Positions 33,679-41,080 of a DNA stretch of 49,868 nucleotides are shown piece after piece; within the stretch, counting starts at the first letter, position 1, and each line of letters begins with the position of its first letter. The notes under the pieces were generated by a model that saw nothing but the letters and a program-made list of their open reading frames with translations, was not told the DNA's origin and made no database searches. The stretch lies in contig NZ_RFFJ01000017.1 of NCBI RefSeq assembly GCF_003696235.1, positions 1-49,868 on the forward strand. Reading direction: 5' to 3'. This DNA is from Streptomyces triticirhizae (GTDB taxonomy: Bacteria; Actinomycetota; Actinomycetes; Streptomycetales; Streptomycetaceae). The position numbers and the translations under genes were made by a program.

Positions 33679-34596
33679 ATGAGTTCGACCACCTTCCGCA
33701 TGGCCGTCGTCCGCACCCCCGAGGGCCCCGACTCGATCGAGATCGTGGACGTGCCCCTCGCCGAGCCCGGCCCTGGCGAGGTCCGCGTCCGAGTCGCCGC
33801 CGCGCCGGTCAACCCCGTCGACCTCGCCGTAGCCAACGGCGTGTTCCACGCGATGGGCCTGATCAACCAGCCCGAACGCACCGGCCTGGGCTGGGAGTTC
33901 GCCGGCACCGTGGACGCGACCGGGGCCGGCGTGGACCTCGCGGTCGGCGCGCGGGTCGCCGGCCTGGCGGGCGGCTTCGACCGGGACTTCGGCACCTATG
34001 CCGAGCGACTCGTCCTGCCGGCCGCCGATCTCGCCGTCGTGCCCGACGAACTCGACCTGGTGCCGGCCGCGACCGTTCCGCTCAACGGGCTGACCGCCGC
34101 CTGGATCGTCGAGCTGCTCGGCGACGCGCCCGCCGGCGGCGCGGCGCTGCTGGTGACCGGCGCGGCCGGCGCCGTCGGCGCCAACGTCGCGGCGCTCGCG
34201 CCCGAGCGCGGCTGGCGCGTGACCGGTCTGGCCAGGCCGGGGGACGAGAAGTTCGTCCGGGGCCTCGGCGCCGACTTCGTCACCCGCGCCGAGCCGGGCT
34301 GGGACGCGGTGGCCGACGCCGCCGCGTTGCAGGAGGCCGGCCTGGCCCTGGTCCGGGACGGCGGCACCTTCGTCGGCGTCCTGCCCAACGCCGAGCCGAC
34401 GGCGGAGCGCGGAATCGCCGTGCACACCGTCAACACCGAGGCCGACGGCGCGCGCCTGGCCGACCTGCTGGCCCGCGCCGCGTCCGGCGCGCTGCCGACG
34501 CGCGTGCACTCCGTCCTCCCGCTCGACGACGCGGCCCGCGCGCACCGCCTGATGGCGGCGGGCGGAACGCGCGGCCGCCTCGTACTCGCGCCCTGA
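33679..34596 (+). CDS. NADP-dependent quinone oxidoreductase-like enzyme (MDR family)
   Basis: This 305-residue medium-chain dehydrogenase/reductase has the N-terminal catalytic barrel (PGEVRVRVAAAPVNPVDLAVA, GLGWEFAGTV) and the nucleotide-binding fold with LLVTGAAGAVGANVAAL and the C-terminal GTRGRLVL end. No zinc-binding Cys cluster is seen, so it is the zinc-independent QOR type, likely reducing quinones or other activated double bonds with NADPH. Start ATG 33679 follows a CCCAGGAG ribosome site. Divergent from the HxlR regulator, which probably controls it. It ends at a strong hairpin shared with the next convergent gene. Confidence 0.87.
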   Translation: MSSTTFRMAVVRTPEGPDSIEIVDVPLAEPGPGEVRVRVAAAPVNPVDLAVANGVFHAMGLINQPERTGLGWEFAGTVDATGAGVDLAVGARVAGLAGGFDRDFGTYAERLVLPAADLAVVPDELDLVPAATVPLNGLTAAWIVELLGDAPAGGAALLVTGAAGAVGANVAALAPERGWRVTGLARPGDEKFVRGLGADFVTRAEPGWDAVADAAALQEAGLALVRDGGTFVGVLPNAEPTAERGIAVHTVNTEADGARLADLLARAASGALPTRVHSVLPLDDAARAHRLMAAGGTRGRLVLAP

Positions 34597-34597
34597 G

Positions 34598-34658
34598 CGG
34601 GTGTGCGCGCGTGCGCGCGGGGCGCGCGCCCCGGTCCGCGCGCCAGCGCGCACACCCG
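34598..34658. terminator. Bidirectional terminator between convergent genes
   Basis: CGGGTGTGCGCGC (34598-34610) and GCGCGCACACCCG (34646-34658) form a perfect 13-bp stem; GC-rich inner pairings continue inside. It starts two bases after the oxidoreductase stop and ends nine bases before the convergent gene's stop. Confidence 0.75.
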
Positions 34659-34666
34659 TCCCTCGG

Positions 34667-35122
34667 TCAGACGAACGCCGCGTCCGGCCGGTCCCCGTTG
34701 ACGAGGAACGGCAGGTGGCGGCGCTGGCCGGCGGCGATGATGGCGTACTGGTAGATGGCCGGCGGCTCGTGGAGTTCCCGCATCGGCACCCAACTGGCGC
34801 CCTCACGCGGGTCGTTGTCCGGCACCTCCGGCAACACGCCGCCGTCGAGCACGTACTCGACGCCGTTGAGTTCGCCGTCCTCGTCCGTGCGCAGGGTGAC
34901 CGCCAGCACCTCGCTCAGCGGCCGGTCGTAGCCGGCGACCTCCATCAGCCGTTCGCGGGCGGTCAGGATCAGGCACCGCCCCGGGGTCACCGCGCCGTGC
35001 GGCAGCACCCAGCCCTCCCCCTCCTCCCGCTGCCCCCGCACCATCAGGGCGTGGTTGCTGGCGGTGGTGGCGAGGACATGGAACGTGATGGGCAGGGTGG
35101 AGTGCACGATCGTCGTACGCAT
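34667..35122 (-). CDS. Nudix-fold protein with degenerate Nudix box
   Basis: This 151-residue protein has the overall Nudix order: MRTTIVHSTLPITFHVLATT, then a box-like GAVTPGRCLILTARERLMEV followed by AGY, then LRTDEDGELNGVEYVLDGG and ASWVPMRELHEPP. In the box the consensus G-x5-E-x7-REUxEExGU is badly broken: the first Glu is Arg, the RE pair reads ER, and the second catalytic Glu is Val. It probably does not hydrolyse Nudix substrates and may be a binding protein. Convergent with the oxidoreductase; no operon partner is evident. Confidence 0.68.
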   Translation of the reverse strand: MRTTIVHSTLPITFHVLATTASNHALMVRGQREEGEGWVLPHGAVTPGRCLILTARERLMEVAGYDRPLSEVLAVTLRTDEDGELNGVEYVLDGGVLPEVPDNDPREGASWVPMRELHEPPAIYQYAIIAAGQRRHLPFLVNGDRPDAAFV

Positions 35123-35227
35123 AAGAGCCTTCGCTGTTCGGTTCGTCGCTGGTTGTTGATGGTTACTGGTCGTTGCCGGTCGTCGCCGGCCCTCGCCGGT
35201 TGACGTGGTTCGGTTGGTCGGTGTCGG

Positions 35228-35578
35228 TCAGGTGAGGAGCGGGAGCAGGCCCGAGGCGGCGGTCAGCAGACACATCAGGCCGACGAACGCCGGTCCGAAC
35301 GCCCGGTCCAGCGCCGTCGGCCGCCTGGCCGCCGGGTCCTCCGGCTCCGGGCGGCGCACCACCCGCCAGTGCCGCTCGGTGCGGGCGAGGAACAACGTGT
35401 GCTCCGGCTGCTCCTGGGTGTGGTGCAACGCCCAGACGGCGCACGGAGTTTGTTCGTCGTCGAAGAGCGGCGAGGCCGCCTCGCAGGTCATGCACGCGAC
35501 GCCGTAGATCCCGTCCGGCACGCCCTCGCCGCGTTCCTCGCACAGCACCCAGTCGGCGCCCCTGATGATCGAGTTCAC
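35228..35578 (-). CDS. DUF7848-like small protein
   Basis: This 116-residue product starts at GTG 35578 (VNSIIRGADWVLCEERGEGV). Conserved-looking features are YGVACMTCEAASPLFDDEQT, a CxxC-type pair and WALHHTQEQPEHTLFLARTE. The end FVGLMCLLTAASGLLPLLT is a single hydrophobic segment, so it may sit at the membrane with its N-terminal part inside. It overlaps the upstream gene by four bases (GTGA). Proteins of this kind follow short HATPase genes in many Streptomyces. Function unknown. Confidence 0.68.
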   Translation of the reverse strand: MNSIIRGADWVLCEERGEGVPDGIYGVACMTCEAASPLFDDEQTPCAVWALHHTQEQPEHTLFLARTERHWRVVRRPEPEDPAARRPTALDRAFGPAFVGLMCLLTAASGLLPLLT

Positions 35579-36012
35579 TCTTCTCCCCTCTCTCCCCTGT
35601 CTCCCCTGTCGCTCCCGTCTCCGGCGCCGGCGGCGAGGCGCAGCAGCCGTTCCCCGAGCCGGGTGCGGGCCCGGCGGGCCGCGCGCCGCCGGGGAACGGT
35701 GGGCGCCGGCCCGGCGACCGACGGCCGGTAGAGCGGAACGAGCCGCCCCTCGGCGTCGGTCGCCGCGTTCCGGTTCAGCTCGGTGAAGTCCCAGAGCATC
35801 GCGTGCAGTTGGTCCAGGCACGGCCCGCAGATATAGAGCGGCGCGCCCGCGCCGACCGTGGTCGCGCAGCCGATCCACAGCACGGCGGTGACCTGGTGCC
35901 CGCAGTAGAACCAGCACGGTCCCAGCACCCATCCGTTCCCCGGTCCCCGCCCCGGTTTCGGAACCAGGAACTCCCATTCCGGAGGCCACGGCGATTCCGA
36001 TGGGCCATTCAT
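35575..36012 (-). CDS. Hypothetical Cys-containing protein, middle gene of a coupled trio
   Basis: This 145-residue protein has FLVPKPGRGPGNGW, then CWFYCGHQVTAVLWIGCATTVGAGAPLYICGPC, giving four or five Cys and a His in a pattern suggesting zinc binding. A basic, low-complexity C-terminus (RRRAARRARTRLGERLLRL and DRGDRGERGEE) follows. Its ATG (36012) overlaps the stop of the HATPase gene (ATGA) and its stop overlaps the next start (GTGA), so the three are translated as a unit. No family is recognised with confidence. Confidence 0.65.
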   Translation of the reverse strand: MNGPSESPWPPEWEFLVPKPGRGPGNGWVLGPCWFYCGHQVTAVLWIGCATTVGAGAPLYICGPCLDQLHAMLWDFTELNRNAATDAEGRLVPLYRPSVAGPAPTVPRRRAARRARTRLGERLLRLAAGAGDGSDRGDRGERGEE

Positions 36013-36464
36013 TGGGCCGGTGCTCCGGGAACGGCGCCCCGGCACGAGAACCAGACGACCTTTCCCATCCGAAGCCCGTCGCCCTCCGGATAGGGCGCCG
36101 GCATATAGCCGAAGTCGTCGGCCATTTCCCGCAGCAGCCACAGCCCGCGCCCGCGTTCGGCCGACCAGTTCGGCCGGCTCCCGACGCGCGGCGGCTGCCC
36201 CGAGCGGTCCAGCACCTCGACGAGCACGTTCCCCTCGGCGCGGCTGAGCCGCAGCCCACAGCGCGGATCGTCCACGTGGCACGCCACGTTGGCCAACAGC
36301 TCCGAGACGCCCTGCTGCCCGAGCGCCACGGTCTCCTCGCGGGCGCACCAGCCCCGCAGGATGTCAGCAACGGTCGCCCGCCAGTAACCGATCTCGCGGG
36401 AGCGAACAGTTATGGCCCAGAAGTGAACATCCCGGCTGGCGAGCGCACCTCGTGTGATAGCCAT
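36009..36464 (-). CDS. ATP-binding protein, SpoIIAB/RsbW-like HATPase
   Basis: This 151-residue GHKL-fold protein contains the N-box VALGQQGVSELLANVACHV, the G1-like LVEVLDRSGQPP and ERGRGLWLLREMADDFGY. Such proteins in Streptomyces frequently pair with Scr1/DUF397 loci. ATG at 36464 has GGGAGGG upstream; longer in-frame starts to 36578 lack support. It heads the leftward trio and is divergent from the Scr1-type regulator at 36705, with repeated AGAACG motifs between. Confidence 0.82.
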   Translation of the reverse strand: MAITRGALASRDVHFWAITVRSREIGYWRATVADILRGWCAREETVALGQQGVSELLANVACHVDDPRCGLRLSRAEGNVLVEVLDRSGQPPRVGSRPNWSAERGRGLWLLREMADDFGYMPAPYPEGDGLRMGKVVWFSCRGAVPGAPAQ

Positions 36465-36636
36465 TGAGCCCTCCCGGTCGGCCTTCTCGCGGTTCAACCG
36501 CGCTGTGTGAGCAGCCATGTTCAGAATGGCATCAGAACGGCTATGTTGAGGACCAGAAAGCCGGAATTCCGCTGTCAAATTTCTGCGTAACTCCCTGCTG
36601 TCGTAAGGAAGTTCACGCGGAACGGCGATGGTCGCC

Positions 36637-36675
36637 CGTTCTGGCTCAGAACGTTTCTTGCGCCAGCAGAACGTT
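36637..36675. promoter_or_regulatory. Operator-like AGAACGTT repeats upstream of the Scr1-type gene
   Basis: CGTTCTG-GCT-CAGAACG (36637-36653) is a perfect 7-bp inverted repeat. CAGAACGTT occurs at 36647-36655 and again 20 bp later at 36667-36675, that is, two helical turns apart, and AGAACGGC occurs near 36535. The position between divergent genes fits regulator binding. Confidence 0.5.
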
Positions 36676-36704
36676 CGCCGCGAAACTGAGAGGGAGGGCT
36701 ACGG

Positions 36705-37589
36705 ATGATCACGGACATCGAGTCGGCGACGCCCGCGCTGTGCCGACTCCAACTGGGCAGCGAGCTGCGCCGGTTGCGACTCGCGACCGGTCTGAAGGCG
36801 AGTCAGGTGGTGAAGAGGCTGCTGTGGAGCCCGTCCAAGCTGACCCGCCTGGAGACCGGAGAGAACACGGTCGTCGAACAGGCGGACGTCATGGCGCTGT
36901 GTGAGATCTACCAGGCGGACGAGGAGATGCGCAGCCAGCTGATGGGCTACGCCGCCGTGACGAAGACGCGGAAGGACTGGTGGCAGTCGGCCAAGTACCG
37001 CCCGGTGATCCGGCCGGTCTTCAAGGCGTTCCTCGGCCTGGAGGCCACGGCCAGTTCGTTGCACAACTACGAGGCGGAGTTCGTTCCCGGGCTGCTTCAG
37101 ACCGAGGCGTATGTCCGCGTGATCCACCAGCGAGCGCACCAGGGCCTCAGCGCGGAGGAGGTCAACCGCCTCGTCGCGGTGCGCATGGCGCGGCAGGAGG
37201 TGCTGCGGCGCCGACAGTCCGCCCTGAGGCTGACGGCGATCGTGAACGAGGCGGTCCTACTGAGGCGGGTCGGCGACGGCGAGTTGATGCGCGACCAACT
37301 GACCCACATCGTGGAGATCGCGGAGGCCCTGCCGAACGTTAAGATCCAGGTCCTGCCCTTCACGGCGGGCCACCACCCCGGAATGAACGGGAAGTTCGCG
37401 GTGCTCCGCTTCCCGGAGGGCGCCGCGCTCAAGTCCATCGTCTACCTGGAGAACCTCGCCGACGGGTGGGTCAGCCGGCGCGAGAGCGACGTGGCACGCT
37501 ACGACGAGACGTTCACCGACCTGCAAGCCCTCGCCGCCGGGCCTCGGGACTCTCTGAATATGATCAAGCAAGCGATCAAGGAGCACTGA
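36705..37589 (+). CDS. XRE-family regulator with DUF5753 (Scr1-type)
   Basis: This 294-residue protein has an N-terminal helix-turn-helix (LGSELRRLRLATGLKASQVV... SPSKLTRLETGEN, about residues 15-60) and a DUF5753 domain: YEAEFVPGLLQTEAYVRVI, LRLTAIVNEAVLLRRVG, VKIQVLPFTAGHHPGM and a terminal YLENLADGWVSR. These proteins are one half of the widespread Streptomyces pair with DUF397 proteins (WhiJ/BldB-like systems) and regulate development or secondary metabolism. It lies four bases upstream of the first of five DUF397 genes, the usual order. Confidence 0.9.
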   Translation: MITDIESATPALCRLQLGSELRRLRLATGLKASQVVKRLLWSPSKLTRLETGENTVVEQADVMALCEIYQADEEMRSQLMGYAAVTKTRKDWWQSAKYRPVIRPVFKAFLGLEATASSLHNYEAEFVPGLLQTEAYVRVIHQRAHQGLSAEEVNRLVAVRMARQEVLRRRQSALRLTAIVNEAVLLRRVGDGELMRDQLTHIVEIAEALPNVKIQVLPFTAGHHPGMNGKFAVLRFPEGAALKSIVYLENLADGWVSRRESDVARYDETFTDLQALAAGPRDSLNMIKQAIKEH

Positions 37590-37593
37590 CAGC

Positions 37594-37791
37594 ATGACCA
37601 CCACCCCACCCCCCGACGGCCGTTGGTTCACCTCCAGCTACTCCAATGACCAGGGCGGCGATTGCGTCGAGGCCGCCCGTCTGGACGGTCACGCCATGGC
37701 CATCCGCGACACCAAGAACCGCACCGGCCCGGCGTTCACCTTCACCGCCGACGCCTGGAACACCTTCCTCACCACGGTCAAGGAGCGGTAA
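37594..37791 (+). CDS. DUF397 protein, copy 1 of 5
   Basis: This 65-residue protein has the hallmark WFTSSYSNDQGGDCVEAARL, then MAIRDTKNRTGPAFTFTADAW and NTFLTTVKER. Function is inferred from pairing with the Scr1-type regulator just upstream. It is closest to copy 3 in its last 40 residues (identical from MAIRDTKN on), and differs by a longer MTTTPPPDGR start. Confidence 0.88.
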   Translation: MTTTPPPDGRWFTSSYSNDQGGDCVEAARLDGHAMAIRDTKNRTGPAFTFTADAWNTFLTTVKER

Positions 37792-37795
37792 CCCC

Positions 37796-37990
37796 ATGCC
37801 AGCGGACGCCACTTGGTACACCTCCAGCTACTCCAACGACCAGGGCGGCAACTGCGTCCAAGCAGCCCACCTGGACGACAACACCATGGCCATCCGCGAC
37901 ACCAAGAACCCCACCGGCCCGGCCTTCACCTTCACGGGTGGGGCCTGGTCGGCCTTCCTCAACACCCTGACCACGGCAAAGGAGCACTAA
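37796..37990 (+). CDS. DUF397 protein, copy 2 of 5
   Basis: This 64-residue copy begins MPADATWYTSSYSND, has NCVQAAHLDDNTMAIRDTKN, and ends AFLNTLTTAKEH. It differs from copy 4 at only a few positions (for example Gln/His, Gln/Glu and Thr/Ser). Start ATG four bases after the stop of copy 1. Confidence 0.87.
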   Translation: MPADATWYTSSYSNDQGGNCVQAAHLDDNTMAIRDTKNPTGPAFTFTGGAWSAFLNTLTTAKEH

Positions 37991-37993
37991 CCC

Positions 37994-38179
37994 ATGCTCA
38001 CCCAAACCCGTTGGTTCACCTCCAGCTACTCCAACGACCAGGGCGGGGCTTGCGTCGAAGCGGCCCGCCTGGAGGGCCACGCCATGGCCATCCGCGACAC
38101 CAAGAACCGCACCGGCCCGGCGTTCACCTTCACCGCCGACGCCTGGAACACCTTCCTCACCACGGTCAAGGAGCGGTAA
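37994..38179 (+). CDS. DUF397 protein, copy 3 of 5
   Basis: This 61-residue copy begins MLTQTRWFTSSYSND, has ACVEAARLEGHAMAIRDTKN and ends FLTTVKER, nearly like copy 1. Its start is shared in type with copy 5 (MLTQARW), which shows recombination between copies. It follows copy 2 after three bases. Confidence 0.87.
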   Translation: MLTQTRWFTSSYSNDQGGACVEAARLEGHAMAIRDTKNRTGPAFTFTADAWNTFLTTVKER

Positions 38180-38183
38180 CCCC

Positions 38184-38378
38184 ATGCCAGCGGACGCCAC
38201 TTGGTACACCAGCAGCTATTCCAACGACCACGGCGGTAACTGCGTCGAAGCAGCCCACCTGGACGACAACACCATGGCCATCCGCGACTCCAAGAACCCC
38301 ACCGGCCCGGCCTTCACCTTCACGGGTGGGGCCTGGTCGGCCTTCCTCAACACCCTGACCACGGCAAAGGAGCACTAA
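38184..38378 (+). CDS. DUF397 protein, copy 4 of 5
   Basis: This 64-residue copy begins MPADATWYTSSYSNDHGG and ends AFLNTLTTAKEH. It is a near-copy of copy 2, exactly 388 bp further on. Confidence 0.87.
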   Translation: MPADATWYTSSYSNDHGGNCVEAAHLDDNTMAIRDSKNPTGPAFTFTGGAWSAFLNTLTTAKEH

Positions 38379-38381
38379 CCC

Positions 38382-38573
38382 ATGCTCACCCAAGCCCGTT
38401 GGTTCACCTCCAGCTACTCCAACGACCACGGCGGCAGCTGCGTCGAGGCCGCCCGCCTCGACGGCCGTTCGATGGCCATCCGCGACACCAAGAACCCCAC
38501 CGGCCCGGCGTTCACCTTCTCCGGACCGGCCTGGTCCGCGTTCCTGACCACCGTCAGGGACGACGGCAAGTAG
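38382..38573 (+). CDS. DUF397 protein, copy 5 of 5
   Basis: This 63-residue copy begins MLTQARWFTSSYSND, has SCVEAARLDGRSMAIRDTKN and ends with the different tail SGPAWSAFLTTVRDDGK. It is 388 bp after copy 3. Its 3' end overlaps by 20 bases the end of the truncated regulator on the other strand, and a strong terminator follows. Confidence 0.87.
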   Translation: MLTQARWFTSSYSNDHGGSCVEAARLDGRSMAIRDTKNPTGPAFTFSGPAWSAFLTTVRDDGK

Positions 38574-39075
38574 CACAGGGCTGCGGCCCGCGCCCCGAGC
38601 GGGCGCGGGCCGCCACGGCTTCGGCTACGTCGTCCGTGGGCAGCCGCTGCCGCTGGATCGTCCGGAGCACGTCCTCGGTGTACCGAGGGGTCTGGAGAAG
38701 CCCGGGTATGGCCCACACGGCGTAGGAGCGGAAACGGCGCGTGCGTTGGTACAGCGGTAGCCGTTCCTCCTGGGACCGTCTGAGCCCGGCGCGTTCCAGC
38801 CGGCGCCAGGACAGCCACATCCCCTCGACGGCCCGCAGCGAGGCGATCAGGTCGCCCGTCTGGTCCTCGGCGCCGCACGCCCGGCACCACGCCCTGATGT
38901 CGTCCTCGCTCGGCCGCGTCCTCGCCGTTGCTGTGCGGGAAACCTTGGAAGGGTGCCAGCCACACCGGGCGGCCAGATCCTTACCGGTCAACCCGGCGTC
39001 CCCGGCCAACTCACGCAGGCGGTCGGCCAGAAGCCTCCGGGCTCGCTGGGCACTGGACGACGTTGACCGAACCAT
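38554..39075 (-). pseudogene. XRE/DUF5753 regulator truncated at its 3' end
   Basis: The 173 residues match the full-length paralogue at 42446-43294 closely: HTH (LAARCGWHPSKVSRTATAR), DDIRAWCRACGAEDQTGDLI, WAIPGLLQTPRYTEDVLR. Similarity ends after DDVAEAVAAR; the last 17 residues (ARSGRGPQPCATCRRP) are just the read-through of the DUF397 terminator hairpin. About 110 residues of the DUF5753 domain are gone. A deletion therefore joined this gene to the end of the DUF397 array. A shortened protein may still be made, but ligand or partner sensing should be lost. Confidence 0.82.
38584..38612 (+). terminator. Terminator of the DUF397 array
   Basis: CGGCCCGCGCCC (38584-38595) and GGGCGCGGGCCG (38601-38612) form a perfect 12-bp stem with a 5-base loop, 11 bases after the last DUF397 stop. 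The truncated regulator of the other strand reads through it as its last codons. Confidence 0.75.
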
Positions 39076-39078
39076 GGC

Positions 39079-39600
39079 TCACGCTACCGGCGCGTACTCC
39101 TCATGAGGAATGGCCCGCTCCCACACCGCCTCGAAGGCGGATGCCACGCGCCGCACAACGTCCGGTTCCGTGCGCCATTCTCGGTCAACAACCTCTCCGA
39201 TGCCGGAGAAGTACGTGAAGAGCACGGACTCGTTGTCGAACATCCACAGATCGGTCCCTGGAAGCGGGATGTCGGCCGCGTTGCGGCGGGGCAGCCATCG
39301 GACCAGCTCTCCCGCCGCGACGTTGGCGAACGTGATGTCGTGCTCGTAGCGGATGTAGTCCGTCACCGGCTCGGAGACGATCCGAGCCCGCCGCATGACC
39401 ACCCCGCGCGCGGTCGTCTCTCGTACGAGGTCACCCCAGGGCCCCCACCACTCCGGCAGCCTGGCCGGGTCGCCCTCGTACCTGTGGCCAGCACGCCAGC
39501 GAACGAACTCCGGATCGTTCGGGGTGTAGTTGTCGCGCATCTCCAGGTGTACGGCGGAGTGCCGTGTCTTGGAGATCCCTTCACGCACGGGGTGCTTCAC
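39079..39600 (-). CDS. DUF6879 protein, copy A
   Basis: This 173-residue protein has SAVHLEMRDNYTPNDPEF, VVMRRARIVSEPVTDYIRYE, LVRWLPRRNAADIPLPGTDLW and MFDNESVLFTYFSG. The family is common next to XRE/DUF5753 regulators in Streptomyces and has no assigned activity. It starts with GTG at 39600 preceded by GGAAGG, overlaps the previous gene by 20 bases and ends three bases before the truncated regulator. Copy B (43298-43816) is strongly similar over its whole length. Confidence 0.85.
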   Translation of the reverse strand: MKHPVREGISKTRHSAVHLEMRDNYTPNDPEFVRWRAGHRYEGDPARLPEWWGPWGDLVRETTARGVVMRRARIVSEPVTDYIRYEHDITFANVAAGELVRWLPRRNAADIPLPGTDLWMFDNESVLFTYFSGIGEVVDREWRTEPDVVRRVASAFEAVWERAIPHEEYAPVA

Positions 39601-39844
39601 CGTTGCTGCCTTCCGGTCGGGGGATGTACTTCAGCATCACGGCGGGGAGCCGGATGATCGTCTCGTGATCCGGCACGTCCGTGCTGTGACCGGGGATGGA
39701 CCCGATCTCCTGACATGCCTTCACCTCGTCCTCGGTGGCTCGGTAGGACTGGATCAGCAAGTCTCCCGTGTCGTCGTCCAACCAGATGGTGGGCGAGTCG
39801 TCCACGGGCGTGTTTGGAATGATCCCGAGGAACCTGAGCTTCAT
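39581..39844 (-). CDS. Small hypothetical protein upstream of DUF6879 copy A
   Basis: This 87-residue protein begins MKLRFLGIIPNTPVDDSPTIW, then DDDTGDLLIQSYRATEDEV and IPGHSTDVPDHETIIRLPAV, ending basic. It resembles small Streptomyces proteins that precede DUF6879 genes; function is unknown. A decayed copy is recognisable before DUF6879 copy B (43813-43946), so the three-gene order small protein, DUF6879, XRE is ancestral to both modules. It lies about 90 bp downstream of tgmC, same strand. Confidence 0.78.
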   Translation of the reverse strand: MKLRFLGIIPNTPVDDSPTIWLDDDTGDLLIQSYRATEDEVKACQEIGSIPGHSTDVPDHETIIRLPAVMLKYIPRPEGSNGEAPRA

Positions 39845-39937
39845 GCCTGCCCTTTCCCTACGTCGATGTGATGGTGTTCGAATGCCCTGTCCCCGACTCC
39901 GAGTGCGGACACCGCACCGTCGAGGGAGAGCGACGCG

Positions 39938-41080
39938 TCAGATCGGCAGGTCCCAGCCGGGGCCGTCCTCGGTGTCGAGCCACACCCGCTGGCGGCTTGG
40001 CGACACCGTGATGCCGAACTGCTCCTGATGTGGTTCACCGGCGGACTCCCAGTGCCGCACGGCCTGTTCGACCCGATCCCACAGCGGAACGGGGCCGCGC
40101 TGCACAACGGTCCAGCCGCCACGGGGGTTGGGGACGGTTCGAGCCTGCGAGCCGGTGGACACGTCCCAGAGGACCTGTTCCGCTCCCGCGCCCATGCGTT
40201 CGGCTGCGGGCGCCGCGAGTTGGGCGACCCAACCGCCGGTCCAGGTGTCGAGCTTCGCCGGGTCGATCCGGCTCGGCCGTTCCTCGCCGGGCAGCAGGGC
40301 CAGCGTCGGTCGGGGCGGCCGGTCGTGTGGCCGGGCGATCATGAAACTGGTGTGGCCGGGCAGGAACCGTCCCGTGGCCTCTCCGGGGCCGGTCACGTCA
40401 AGCAGCGCGAGGGAGTTGGCGTAGCTCCATCCGGACAGGGTGACCAGGATCCGTCCGCCCGGTCGCACCTGGTGCAGCCACGGCAGCGGGATGTACCGGA
40501 CCGAACAGGTCGCGATCAGGCGGTCGTACGGGCCGCCGTCCGGGTCGCCGCGCAGCCCGTCGCCGGTGATCAACCGGGGCGCGAGGCCGGCGGCCCGGAG
40601 CGCGGCGGCGGCGGTCTCGCCCACCTCCGGGTCGTACTCGACGCTGGTGAGGTGGGCTTCCCCGAGGCGATAAGCGCCGAGCGCGGTCGAGTAACCGGTT
40701 CCGGTGCCGACCTCGATCACCCGATGCCCGGGCTCGGCGCCAAGCTGCTGCCACATGCGCAGCACCAGCGAGGGCAGGGTGGACGACGAGGACGGAGAGC
40801 CGGCCACGGTTCCCTCACTCACGTCATCGGGCCTGATGCGGCCGTCCAGTTGGGTGATCAGCGTCTCGTCGGCGTAGATCCCCTCCAGCCATCCCGGCTC
40901 GCCCTGACGGACGGGCCGGCAGCGGGTCGGAACGCTTCCGGCCACCGGCCTGAAGTAGGCCGTGACGAACAGCTCGCGCGGAACAGCCCTGGCGGCAGCC
41001 CGCCACTCGGGTTCCACCAGGGTGCCCTCCCCGGTGAGTCTCTCCGTCAGGGCGTGGCGAAGCCTCGTCGATGCGTTCAT
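39938..41080 (-). CDS. tgmC: Graspetide methyltransferase, PIMT-like
   Basis: This 380-residue protein resembles protein-L-isoaspartate O-methyltransferase in its first 220 residues: WRAAARAVPRELFVTAYF, then GTVAGSPSSSSTLPSLVL in place of the usual substrate loop, SAM motif VIEVGTGTGYSTALGAYRLG (121-140) and the GDGL and PYDRLIATCSV motifs. A C-terminal extension of about 160 residues is typical of the enzymes found in graspetide clusters. In fuscimiditide-type pathways such enzymes methylate a core Asp, which then closes to an aspartimide. It overlaps tgmB (ATGA) and is third in the tgmABC operon. Confidence 0.88.
   Translation of the reverse strand: MNASTRLRHALTERLTGEGTLVEPEWRAAARAVPRELFVTAYFRPVAGSVPTRCRPVRQGEPGWLEGIYADETLITQLDGRIRPDDVSEGTVAGSPSSSSTLPSLVLRMWQQLGAEPGHRVIEVGTGTGYSTALGAYRLGEAHLTSVEYDPEVGETAAAALRAAGLAPRLITGDGLRGDPDGGPYDRLIATCSVRYIPLPWLHQVRPGGRILVTLSGWSYANSLALLDVTGPGEATGRFLPGHTSFMIARPHDRPPRPTLALLPGEERPSRIDPAKLDTWTGGWVAQLAAPAAERMGAGAEQVLWDVSTGSQARTVPNPRGGWTVVQRGPVPLWDRVEQAVRHWESAGEPHQEQFGITVSPSRQRVWLDTEDGPGWDLPI

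Noticed and set aside
37594..38573. CRISPR-like regular repeats
   Set aside because: The periodicity (about 200 and 388 bp) comes from tandem DUF397 coding copies, not short repeats with unique spacers.
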